Shown here piece after piece: positions 54,600 through 64,000 of a stretch of DNA of 64,000 nucleotides (positions are counted from its first letter, which is position 1; the number at the start of each line of letters is the position of its first letter). Source of the stretch: Amanita rubescens (lineage: Eukaryota; Basidiomycota; Agaricomycetes; Agaricales; Amanitaceae). The stretch covers positions 20,196 through 84,195 of the forward strand of contig WION01000233.1 in the NCBI GenBank assembly GCA_015039365.1, written 5' to 3'. A model generated the notes under the pieces. It searched no databases. It was given only the letters and a program-made list of their open reading frames with translations, and was not told the origin of the DNA. The translations under genes and the position numbers were made by a program.

Positions 54600-56681
54600 A
54601 TGAGCGCGGACCAAAATGCCCCAATGGATTCGACCAAGTCGAGGCCAACCGATACAACCGAGAGGGCGAGTCCTGGAAGGGAGAATGTTGCAGGCGGCGC
54701 GGTGAGAATTTCCCTGCCACAACGCTCATCCGGCCCAAAAAGTCGGGCGAGAGCATCGCCTCCTGCAGACCCGACTGTGAAGCATGACACAGAGCATAGT
54801 TCGAGAGCATCGCCCGAGAAGACAAACCACGGGCAGAGCGATCTGGCGGATGACCGAAATCGTACTGCCGATACCCGTCGTCCTGACAAAGAAAGGGACG
54901 GGGAAAATAAACGAGAGACAGAAAAAGAGATTCGCGAAACGCGAGATAGTAGACCGCGGGATAGTAATAGGACCAATTTTCAACGGACCATCGGCAATCA
55001 CCTGGGCTTCCCTCATCGTCACGATCAGAGGCGCGGAGATCCACAGGAGGAGGATAGGAACGATGATAGATTACGACAGAATAATAGGTCCAATCCTCAA
55101 CGGACCAACAGCAGCTCCAACCATCCTGATCAGAGGCCCGGGGATCCACAAGAGGAGGCTAGGAACGATGACAGAATGCGACAGAATGACAGGTCCAATC
55201 CTCAACGAACCAGCCGCAGTCACCCAGACCCCCATCACCTTGACCAGAGGCGTGGAGATCCACAGGAAGAGGATAGGGACGATGGCAGAATGCAACCGAA
55301 TGACGCTCCTGATCCTCAACGAACCGGTGGTAGTCGCCCAGACTCCCATCGCCTCGACCACGGAGGCGGAGCTCCACAGGAGGATATTGGGGAAGACGGA
55401 GGCAGGGATGAGGAGGGGGAACGCAGAGAAATTGAAGATCGACGTCCCTCTAGCTCACAACATCATTCTTATGGGCGGCATGGGCAATATCGAGGGCGAA
55501 ATCCACATTATCGGCATCGTTACTCCGATTCCCAACATCATCCTGAAGGCCATCGTCCATCTGACTCGCAGCGTCGTTATCCTCACGGAAGATATCGGCA
55601 AGAAACCGACCAACAAATTCGTGCCCTCTTGGACGAGAAATCGGAGCAGGCGGCAGCGATAGATGAGTTAAAGGCCCAGTTGGCCCGTGCCCAGGGGGAA
55701 CGCGATCAGTTGGATCAACTGTTAAAGGAGAGGACGGCAGAACTTTCTAGCGCGCAAGCCTTCCTCGGAAAGGCGGACAGCATTTCTGTGACGGAGGTTT
55801 CCAAAATGATAGAGTTGCTGAATGCAGAAGTTCAACAGGTATCTGCCCACATCGCCGATTCTTTGACGCAGCGAAAAGGATCCAAGGATGACCAAGCCGA
55901 CCAAGCCGAGCTGAAAAGAGCATTGAACGAGGTCAAACCGTACATTGGCCCGCGGTTACAATCCGTTCTGTTGCTTGACATAACCGATAAACAGATACGT
56001 TTCGACCAGACGCTATCCCAGATTGTTCTGCAGGCAGGCTTAATCAACGCGTGCGCTCGTGTGATCAAGGAATGGAACCCACCCGCCTGGGAGTCTCGTT
56101 CCAACGTTGAAAACATATACAATTCAATACGATCATCATGTGAGCATCTTCCAAAACGTTTAAACGTCTTCCTTACTATCCCTCTCTTAGCGGGACAAGC
56201 CATTGCGGGTCGATGGAGGGCGTTGGCGCGTACTTATATAGAAGCAGGGGGTGAGAACAACATTCGAGTCAAAAGCACCGAGTTCCTGAAACTGGTTTTG
56301 CGCGATTTGCTTATCGCCATCGGCTGGGCTGCGCGCGGGCCACACGTTCCTACACCACCTCAATTCGAGGAGAGAATCGATATCATCGCGAAAAAAGCCA
56401 TTGAAGTTCAGCAAGTCATCGGGAAAGGGATAACATCTGCAGATTTGTGTGCACATGGTATCCCGTCCGAAGAGTGGTTCCACCCCGACTCCGCGATTGA
56501 TGCTTACGAAGAAGGGAAGGAAGGCCCTGTGCTATGTACCCTAGAGCTGGGCCTTCAGTCCGAGAAGATTGTTGCCCCAGGCAACGCGGGCACGGAACAA
56601 AGGGAGAACGCGACGATTCTGAAGCCAAAGGTGGTGCTAGTTTCGGCCCTAGAAGGGCTCCGCAAAACTACGAACGTTTAG
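54600..56681 (+). CDS. coiled-coil protein with conserved C-terminal domain, paralog 1
   Basis: The frame is open from 54390; the ATG at 54600 (MSADQNAPMDS) is preferred because it leaves a promoter for the divergent Hsp70 gene. Length is about 693 residues, or 676 if the in-frame intron near 56139-56189 (GTGAGC...TCTTAG) is removed. The N-terminal third is polar and disordered, then about four tandem repeats of around 30 residues (RRGDPQEEDRNDD type), a His/Arg/Tyr-rich stretch (GRNPHYRHRYSDSQHHPEGH), and a coiled coil (LDEKSEQAAAIDELKAQLAR). The C-terminal 300 residues (VTEVSKMIELLNAEVQQVSA, RWRALARTYIEAGGE, ILKPKVVLVSALEG) match paralog 2. Function is unknown. Confidence 0.72.
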   Translation: MSADQNAPMDSTKSRPTDTTERASPGRENVAGGAVRISLPQRSSGPKSRARASPPADPTVKHDTEHSSRASPEKTNHGQSDLADDRNRTADTRRPDKERDGENKRETEKEIRETRDSRPRDSNRTNFQRTIGNHLGFPHRHDQRRGDPQEEDRNDDRLRQNNRSNPQRTNSSSNHPDQRPGDPQEEARNDDRMRQNDRSNPQRTSRSHPDPHHLDQRRGDPQEEDRDDGRMQPNDAPDPQRTGGSRPDSHRLDHGGGAPQEDIGEDGGRDEEGERREIEDRRPSSSQHHSYGRHGQYRGRNPHYRHRYSDSQHHPEGHRPSDSQRRYPHGRYRQETDQQIRALLDEKSEQAAAIDELKAQLARAQGERDQLDQLLKERTAELSSAQAFLGKADSISVTEVSKMIELLNAEVQQVSAHIADSLTQRKGSKDDQADQAELKRALNEVKPYIGPRLQSVLLLDITDKQIRFDQTLSQIVLQAGLINACARVIKEWNPPAWESRSNVENIYNSIRSSCEHLPKRLNVFLTIPLLAGQAIAGRWRALARTYIEAGGENNIRVKSTEFLKLVLRDLLIAIGWAARGPHVPTPPQFEERIDIIAKKAIEVQQVIGKGITSADLCAHGIPSEEWFHPDSAIDAYEEGKEGPVLCTLELGLQSEKIVAPGNAGTEQRENATILKPKVVLVSALEGLRKTTNV
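54966..55400 (+). repeat. coding minisatellite, unit about 90 bases
   Basis: About four imperfect units, each with caacg(a/g)acc, a variable part, accagaggc-gag-gatccacaggagga and gaacgatg, encode the repeats in coiled-coil paralog 1. Confidence 0.7.
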
Positions 56682-56759
56682 GTCCAAACATTCGGTACGG
56701 GCCAATACTTGGTATTTTATGAGACGAGGGGCGATAATACGATTACAATTTACATGCAT

Positions 56760-59245
56760 TCATTCAGCGAATCTTACAGATTGCGAGCCATAGTTTTCGT
56801 GTAATGGTACATTTAACGTCGTTGGCCGTGTTCTGTAGTTTTTCTGTTTGACAGCACGTAAGTTGGCAGTCGGAAGGAGATCGGTGCGAGGTAAACTCAC
56901 AGTCATGGACCAACCGATCTGCGCATGCACTTCTGTCCGAGCGCTGATTCCGGAGGCACCAAAACTTAGTATCACATCATGCTTGAGGGCGAAGTACGGC
57001 CTGTTTCCCGGGCCTTTCATGGGTGTTAGAGATCTGGCTATGGCCGTCATATCTGCTTCTACCACTTCCACCGGGTCAAACAGTTCTAGCAATAGGCTGT
57101 GAGCTATTCACAACAGCAACGAAAGATGTGAAGTACCAGGTTCAAGATCCACCCATTTTGGGTTCGGTAAGCTTCCTTTGTAACATAGAAGCTGAACATC
57201 ACGCTTGTACAACCCTTGACGGCTTAAGCTTTTAATATGATATCTCCTTTTGTATTCCTTCGTCTCTCGTACTGGTGTGTTCTAGAGATTGGTTTAAAGT
57301 TACCGCGGATTATAATTTAGGGCCACGCGTACCCTGGGCAGAATGATGTCAAATGCGTTCGGCAATACCATGGTGCCGTCATATTGTTCCTGCTTTGATG
57401 ACGCTCGGCGCTGATGCTCCGTATTGGATTCATCAAATCGGATGCTGGACTTGATCCCATAAGTATATCGAGTAATACGCGATGTTACATAGTGGTACAG
57501 ATAGAAATGAATGGCGCCATCGGCGACAGCGTTCAACCTTAGATCTTTCATGAACAAAATCGAATACGTTTTAGTAAACAGGAAACGAACCCGTCGTTTT
57601 CAGGGCGATAGATGAGACAATCTTCGAAAGTTGTCCTTAGGATGTTAAATAACCAGTGACTTTCTCCGAAGCCACCAACGAGAACGATTGACTGTAGGCT
57701 ACATCAGAAAACGAACATGAGAACGACGGACAGCCTCTACCTGAATGTTCTTCAAACCATTCAGCAAGTTTCTGATTTCATTTATTATCAGGATGATTTT
57801 GTCTACATGCGGCCCGAAGAACCCTGCAATCTGACGTCTTAACCTCATAAGCTCAGGGCCATTCGATATTAAATGCAACGTACCCATCAAGTTCAAGCGC
57901 CCCTCCATGCACTCTTAGATCTGGGTCATTGTCCCTGGGCGAGCCAAATTGGATGTTGTAATGTATTGCATCGTTATCAAAGCGTAACTTGGCGGTTTTA
58001 TCAAATCTGTCAGCAATGAAGTCCGAATCATCACTGAAGCGACAATCACGAAACCAATCTAAAACTAGCGATAAGAGGTCATCTATGAGACAGGGTCGGA
58101 GGAGACCCACATTTTATGAAGGCCCGGGCTTCATCCGTTACAAGTAATGACCCGGAGGTAACGCCTGATCACGACGTAAGTACAGTTTTAATTGCGGCTG
58201 GCAATCACCAAACTCTGAGCAGCGATAATTTCTTTGAAAAGCCGTCTCTCAGATGTCTTGGAATATGCGCTGAAATTCGTAATTGCTGCTCCTGACATAT
58301 GCTCTGAATTGGAAAACTGGGAATGCAAGCTAATAACAAACCTGTAGAAACAAAGAGGACACCATCTTCATCCTAATAAGGGGCACGTATTAACGGATCA
58401 CCAACATTCATTCACGTTACTTACAGGAAATTTGAAGTCATTTCTGTGAGCACAATAATGAAGCACTGCCTCTCCATCCGTGACCAAAATAAGTTCAGGA
58501 GAGTGTTCGGTCTCGATAAGACCGGCAAGCGCCGCAGCCCTTCGAACCTGCTGGTGTTGCAAGTTATCCCATCCATTCGGAAGAGGCAGAACGTAATGAA
58601 TTCGGCCCTTAAGGTCGTCAAGATCAATATCGTGCTGTGCCTTGATGAACACCTTGGCCGTGTCATGCAAATATTCCAAGTAATCCGACAATATGTCCAC
58701 GACACTTAAACCGGCGGGGAGATCAGGGAGGTGTACCGTCTCCGAATCGCCATGGTGTAAGTATAGCTTCATACTTGATATCCTACGTTTAGCTTGGAGG
58801 ATCGACTGAACGAATATTCCTTTTACTCACCGTTCGACCTTGATCCATCCCCGGTCAGATGCCTGAAGTTCGACTCCCCTTGTCAGCGCAGCATCGCCTG
58901 CGGACCGCCATGCACCAAGTGAATTGTAATAGATTACACTCGGGGTCCTAGTACTGCTGCTATCTTCTTGAGCATCGAAACTGATCGCACCAGCGTCAAC
59001 AACTTCTGGAATTCTGTCACGTTGGACTTACTCGTTCACCCTTTTCACCGTTTCACTTCCGGGAACACGTGGATCCAAGAGACTGGAACGACGGATTCAG
59101 TCTCAGAACTTCCTCTTTCTGGGCAATGGGCGCTTACTTACCTGTACGAAATACCACTATACGCGGTTCCAATGTCAAAACCTAGCACAATTCTGGCGTT
59201 TAGTCGAGTTGAACCCTTTGAACCCTTTGAACCTCTGCGCGACAT
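56760..59245 (-). CDS. HSPA12-type Hsp70 family protein, paralog 2, altered nucleotide site
   Basis: Start MSRRGSKGSKGSTRL at 59245; exon 1 ends at 59142 with VLGFDIGTAYSGISYR. Recognisable exons follow: RTPSVIYYNSLGAWRSAGDA, MKLYLHHGDSETVHLPDLPA, IHYVLPLPNGWDNLQ, VTDGEAVLHYCAHRND, VTSGSLLVTDEARAFIKC, FDKTAKLRFDNDAIHYNIQF, SIVLVGGFGESHWLF, NAVADGAIHFYLYHYVTSR and KHDVILSFGASG. The phosphate 2 motif, DAGGGTID in paralog 1, here reads VSTGAAITNFSAY (about 58270-58372), so the key Asp and glycines are lost while the fold motifs remain. Exact exon ends in the middle are approximate. It is divergent from the coiled-coil gene at 59719. Confidence 0.75.
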
Positions 59246-59718
59246 GCATATAACGGTTATTTCTGCTGTTCTAGGTAAAGATCAGAGTAACACGAGACGT
59301 TCGCATGCGTGTAATCCAATTATAGCCAAGAATAGAAATATGTCCGATTCAATGCCAGGGCCAGACTGGAACGAAATGCAGTTGATCGCGTGTGATCTGC
59401 ATGTGAGCTTGCGCCCAGACTCGGTCTTGACGACGGTAACCTTTCATTCCCGAGGTGGCGAAAAGGCGTGAGAATGTCTTTGTCAAAACACATTACCCGA
59501 TATAGACAGGAAGATCTAAAGTTCGATGCACTAAACCCCGTTTTTTCACCCCAAATCCGCAGTCAAACTCGTGACGCGCTCTAACACAGCCGTCGGGGAA
59601 CGAGGAAAGGGCGTGGGTTATTCCTGTGCCACCAATAAAGCGCTCATACATTAAACTCACACGTCTACTGCCCCATCATTCTAGAGCGCAGCATTCATGA
59701 TGGCCTCTTCCGTTTACC
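59246..59718. promoter_or_regulatory. shared divergent promoter region of the second Hsp70/coiled-coil pair
   Basis: 473 bases between divergent start codons. I see no perfect GAAnnTTC here, only imperfect ones such as attcccgagg at about 59448. Confidence 0.35.
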
Positions 59719-61646
59719 ATGCTTGGTATCCTGGGGAAAAGCCGTCGCGCCACTACGGCTGCTCATCCAGTTCATGCAACGAGCAGGATAACCCAAGATG
59801 CGCTCCGAGCTCCGAGGAAAAGCAATGATTCGTTTGGCTCAGACTCAAACGAATCTTCCTCTTCTTCCCGAATCATAGGCGATAATACGGTCCTGGTTGA
59901 AGAACCGTCTTATACCATCGTCCCAAAGACGGAAAACCGTACCGATATTGACCAGGAATGGACGGATGTCGGCGTTGATGGGAGGGTGAAGACTCGTCCA
60001 TCAAAGGCTGAGGAGGAAAGGATGGCTCGTGAGGCGCGGGAGGGGGAGGAGGAACGAAAAAGGGAGGAGGTAGAGCGCCAGAAGAGGGAAGAGGAAGAAC
60101 GACGTAGGGCGGAAGAAAGGAGGAACGAGGATCGCAAGAGAGCCGAGGAAGAACGACGTAGGGCGGAAGAAAGGAGGAACGAGGATCGCAAGAGAGCCGA
60201 GGAAGAACGAAGGCGGGAGGAGGACCGCAGAAAGAGAGAAGAGGAGGAGAACCGCAGAAAGAGGGAAGAAGAGGAGCGTAAGAGGAGAGAAGAGGAGGAA
60301 CGTAAAGCGAGGGAGGAAGAAGAACGCAAGAGGATAGAAGAAGATGAGCGAAGGAGAAAGGAGGAGAAGAGAAAACGCGAGGAGAATGAACGTCGCATGC
60401 GGGAGAACTACGAGTCTGCTGCTAGGATCAGAGAGGAAAGAGCTCGGGAGGCCGAGCGGGCTCGACAGGAAAACATCAGGACGCACGAACGAGAGAAACT
60501 GGAGCAGCATATTCGTCACCAAGACGAAAAGGAGAAGACGCTTCAAGAGCGGCTTACCGTCCTCGAGAACGAGCAGCAGGCGGGCGCGATGCAGGTTCGC
60601 GAACTGATGAATCATTCAGAATATCTCGAGGACCAGAACAGCCTGCTCAAAACCCAATTGCAACGACAGTCAGACGAGGTCAAAGACCTCAAGTCCCAGG
60701 TTTACGACTCTCCGAACCATGTTAAGCGTTTCCTAAGCCACGGCGTCGCCAAGACGGGCAAATCCGTTGAACAAGAACTCGTAACGCTTCTCGACATTCT
60801 CAACTCGGAGGTCTATCAAGCAGCGGCATGCTTAGCTGATCTATTGGAATCGCGAGGTCAAAGTCGATCCAGGGCCATCGCTACGACTCGAGCGGCGGCA
60901 GAAGAAGCTCGTGTAGTGAAAATGTTGGGCAAAGAGATGACGGAGGTGTTGAAGGTCAAAACCTCCACGGCTGCCGACCTTGACCCTCTCATCGTTCAAG
61001 TAGCGCTGCAAATGTGCATGAACTTCTGCTGCGCCAAGATCACCCAGTCTTGGTGCCCCGGCATGTGGAACTACAGCGATTTCCTATCCACGTTATTCAC
61101 TAGTATCCAGGCGACCGGTGAGTGGCGCTCTCTTCTTTTGAATATAGGGACTGATTTTATCTGCAGAGGATTTGACTAGCGCCAACAAGTGGCGATCCCG
61201 TTACGCATGCTCAATTCAGGCAGAATGAAAACACGAAAACATCGATGGCGCAATATATGTCAGAACACATCATGTCCTTGCTCTCATTCATCGGTTTGCC
61301 GCCCAACTCAACGGAGTGGGTCACCGAACTTCTCGAGGAGAGGTGTCCCATGATTGTAGGCCCAGCATTGCATATAAACAACTCAATCTTCGAGGACGCC
61401 ACTGGTGAATCTTTGGAGGTCGTCCTCGTACAAGCAGGAGAGATATTTGATATTAGGACCATGGAGAACTCGTACAGCGATAGCGACGATGATTTATACG
61501 CCGGATCCGTTGCCGCGACAACGGACTTGGGTCTGAAGAGGCTTTCGACTGTCCGCAAAGGCGACACCTCTATCATCAAACCCAAGGTTATCCTCGCCAG
61601 CGCGTTTGACCCCGAGACGAGGCGTATCTTGGAACAAGCGCTCTGA
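59719..61646 (+). CDS. coiled-coil protein with conserved C-terminal domain, paralog 2
   Basis: Exon 1 is 59719-61117 (466 codons) and exon 2 runs to the stop at 61646. Residues 95-230 are an uninterrupted charged helix (repeated EEERRRAEERRNEDRKRA and similar), then coiled coil to about 330, then the shared C-terminal domain (VTLLDILNSEVYQAAACLAD, ALQMCMNFCCAKITQSW, AQYMSEHIMSLLSFIGL, IIKPKVILASAFDPE). By homology exon 2 should begin at 61167 (EDLTSANKWRSRYACSIQA), but that frame stops at about 61219. Using the next AG, exon 2 from 61180, restores an open frame to the end (621 residues) with about a dozen changed residues. Confidence 0.72.
60091..60198 (+). repeat. exact 54-base tandem duplication in coding DNA
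   Basis: Two identical units starting gaggaagaacgacgtagggc encode the doubled 18-residue helix segment of coiled-coil paralog 2. Identity suggests a recent event. Confidence 0.85.
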
Positions 61647-62334
61647 TTTAGGACCTCCCTCATTCATTCATTAGTGTACCATATGCCCAAGTATGTTATA
61701 TCAGTATCGGTAGCCCTCTTCATCGTAGATAGCTGTGTACTTGTAGTAGTCAACGCGCTGCAGCCGACAATCTCCGCCAGAATGCTGTGGGAGTTGACTC
61801 CAAGCTGTGATCGGATGACATCTAAACCTCTCATTGCAAACATCGCCGCTTTGCGCAGTACACTTTCTTGAATGCAAAGTTGAGAATGGGAATCTGTCCC
61901 CTGGGCCCTCGTCACAGTTCATCACGATCGACACGACGCAGCATCATGTACTACCACGCATTCCTATTACAACGCGTTCAAACATAGACGCAATCACCTT
62001 GCATATACTATCAGCGCTCCCTAATCTGGCTTCTATACGGCATTCCGGGTTTCTATATGCGCAGCATGAATCATGTGTCTTGCACGAGGGTGAACAAATT
62101 CGGTGGTTCTGTGATAGCGATGAATTCGGACATTCTCGTGTTAAAACACTGCCCCCCTTTACGAGCGTCCTTATCAACTGCGTTAGATCCATCTTGAAGG
62201 CACGTTGAAAGCACGCTTGTACTATTGCTGCGACTTTGGTGAGTAATCTGTCTTTTCATATATATGATGCGGGCTGACCAGGCAACTGCGCGTTCTCAGC
62301 TCTGAAACTTCGACCCCACTTCCAGCCAATCAAC
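61647..62334. other. intergenic upstream of Hsp70 paralog 3
   Basis: No identified gene. TGAAACTTCG at 62303-62312 fits the heat-shock core nGAAnnTTCn, 23 bases before the ATG. Confidence 0.4.
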
Positions 62335-64000
62335 ATGTCCACATCCACCGTTCATCGGAAGCCATACACCGGAACTAGGAGGAAGCTTGTCGTGGCCTTT
62401 GACGTTGGCACGACGTTCAGCGGCGCTTCGTACTCGATTTTGGACCCTGGCCAATCTCCCGAAATTCGCGGAGTAACTCAGTACGAATCTTATTAACATG
62501 CTGTGGTAGTGTTTTCCGTCTTACTCGTTACTTGGCAGGTTTCCGGACAACAAAAGGTTGCGGGCGACTCGAAAATTCCCAGCGTAGTTTGCTATGATGA
62601 AGACGGAACAGTCGTCGCAGTTGGATCGGAAACAGATCCAGATACAAATCCAGAACTATTCGAAGCCCGGGTATGGTTAGATCAGAATGGTACAGTAAAG
62701 CATCTTTTCCGGTTTCCGCAGCACTCAACGGATTCCAAAGGTTTAAATTGCATCTTCGTCCCCCTCGCTGGCCGCCGAGCAAGGATTCACGCGGGAGACC
62801 TGCCCCCACTTCCGAGGGGCAAAACCGCCATTGCCATCTATTCTGATGTTCTTCGCTATCTATTCGACGCAACGAAACGGTATATCCAAGAACGCCAAGG
62901 ACGATATGTGGAACTCGGTAAAAGATGATATAAACTTTATTCTCAGCCATCCGAATGGGTGGGAAGGGAGACAGCAATCGAGATGCGGAATGCGGCTATC
63001 TCTGCGGTCTAGTGAAGAACGAAGCGGAGGCGTTGGATCAAGTCAGCTTCGTCACTGAAGGCGAGGCTAGTCTGCATTATTGCTTGAACAACATCCCAAC
63101 AGTATTGGAACGCTTGGTGCGTAAAGCAATTATCATTTTACTCCTACTGATTGACAAATGTGATAGTTGGACGATGGAGTGATGGTCGTTGATTGTGGCG
63201 GTGGAACCATTGATATTAGCACCTATACCCGTGCATCAGACAGATCTTTGAAAGAGATCTCGGCAGCTGAATGTACGTTCTCGATGTGGAAGAGTACATC
63301 TGTAGCTAACCGTCTACTGCAGGTCTTCTCCAGGGGTCGACGTTTGTCACAGGACGTGCTGAACAATACCTGAAAAGTGATTGCTGCTCTTTATTTGCTA
63401 TATTCGCTCTTATCTACTTGACTCTAGGCTATTTACATGGATCAAAGTTTGGAGGCCCTGAAGAGATAGCGACGATGAAAAGGTTTTTCGATAAGACAAC
63501 CAAGACAAGTTTTAGGAACTCTTCCAAGCCTTCATTTATCAAGTTCGGAAAAGGAAGCGATAACGATCCTGATCTCAATATTAAAGCGGGTGGTTTAAAA
63601 CTCAGCGGGCAAGTACTTTGATAACTTTTGCCTCAGCGCTTGATGCTACGCTACGTGATTTAGGGAGAAAGTAGCGAGCTTCTTCGACCCCTCTGTAAAG
63701 GCCATCATTGAGACGATTGAAGACCAATGTTCAAAATCCAGAACTACCATCAAGGTAATCGTCCTTTACCCGATGTGTCCAAGTTTCCAATTTCACTTTG
63801 TACTAGGCGATATGTCTCGTTGGTGGCTTTGCCACATCAGACTACCTCTTCTCAAGACTGGATGGACACTTCAAAGAGCGAGACATCCAAATCCTCAGGC
63901 CCGATCGATATCTGTACGTGACTTCAAGTTCAGAGAGTTGTTGACTTAACTTAAAATTTCTCGCAGCAACAAGGCGGTTGCAGAAGGAGCCGTCTCTTAA
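62335..64000 (+). pseudogene. HSPA12-type Hsp70 family protein, paralog 3, frameshifted and cut by window end
   Basis: Start MSTSTVHRKPYTGTRRKLVV, with phosphate 1 VAFDVGTTFSGASYS. Further recognisable parts: VAGDSKIPSVVCYDEDG, AIYSDVLRYLFDATKRYIQE, DDINFILSHPNGWEG, VSFVTEGEASLHYCLNN, VMVVDCGGGTIDISTY, LLQGSTFVTGRAEQYLK, FFDKTTKTSFRNSS and KAGGLKLSG. The ATPase motifs are intact, but the frame breaks between RYIQE and the KDDMWNSVKDD segment, after GRQQS (about 62985), and after AAISA (about 63008). Another possible break is at the first intron (about 62545). The last two, and perhaps the first-intron one, look like a missing G in a short G run. The intron after KLSG has donor GCAAGT. The 3' end is beyond the window. 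Confidence 0.75.

Noticed and set aside
55071..55662. Long frames in other registers across the repeat region of coiled-coil paralog 1
   Set aside because: A repeat unit of about 90 bases, divisible by three, keeps all frames open; only the frame with the conserved C-terminal domain is supported.
57135..57160. ggttcaagatcc resembling a tRNA T-arm
   Set aside because: No matching acceptor, D or anticodon arms around it, and it lies in an exon of Hsp70 paralog 2.
60001..60615. 204-residue Leu/Phe/Ser-rich frame antisense to the coiled-coil gene
   Set aside because: It is the mirror of a Glu/Arg/Lys-rich repeat; composition follows directly from the sense coding sequence.

Overview
This is a stretch of nuclear chromosome from a filamentous basidiomycete, most likely an Agaricomycete. 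Genes are split by many introns of about 45-60 bases, spacing is tight, and the recognisable proteins are typical of that class: a GMC/aryl-alcohol-oxidase relative, KRI1, a vacuolar M28 protease, a DUF4246 protein and HSPA12-type Hsp70 paralogs. There are no bacterial operons and no CRISPR array. Gene models were assembled by hand from splice signals, reading-phase continuity and comparison between copies inside the window.

Layout. 1-1151: 3' part of a GMC oxidoreductase with two apparent 1-base frameshifts. 1368-3410: two divergent unrecognised genes and a decayed partial copy of one of them. 3431-9481: five tandem BTB/POZ genes, all on the minus strand. 10121-12428: a possible small gene and an intact eight-exon HerA/FtsK-like P-loop ATPase. 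13783-16091: two acidic, low-complexity proteins. 16092-18335: gene-free, ending in a decayed tandem repeat. 18336-24359: a single-pass membrane protein with a beta-rich ectodomain, KRI1 (ribosome biogenesis), and a second single-pass membrane protein. 25046-25240: a U2 snRNA gene with a TATA box. 25502-30771: a twice-occurring divergent pair of a secreted, Kex2-site protein and a DUF4246 protein; one DUF4246 copy has decayed. 31088-36779: a fungal protein-kinase-like gene and the vacuolar membrane protease PFF1.

36842-51402: a second BTB array of about eleven copies on the minus strand, including complete genes, frameshifted copies, an exon-deleted pseudogene, an inverted fragment and a 5' fragment. 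Copies keep the same exon plan (short exon 1, BTB core, long C-terminal exon), but the far C-terminal tails differ: FG-nucleoporin-like, basic/AT-hook-like, or short with a Cys-rich motif. Flanking intergenic DNA was duplicated along with the genes.

51920-64000: three HSPA12-type Hsp70 paralogs interleaved with two coiled-coil proteins sharing a C-terminal domain. Two Hsp70/coiled-coil pairs are divergent and share a promoter; the first promoter carries two heat-shock-element-like palindromes. The third Hsp70 has several frameshifts and runs off the window.

The most novel-looking content is the BTB array with exchangeable tails, the duplicated Hsp70/coiled-coil modules, and an unusual number of inferred GC-AG introns, including one site where paralogs differ between GT and GC donors.
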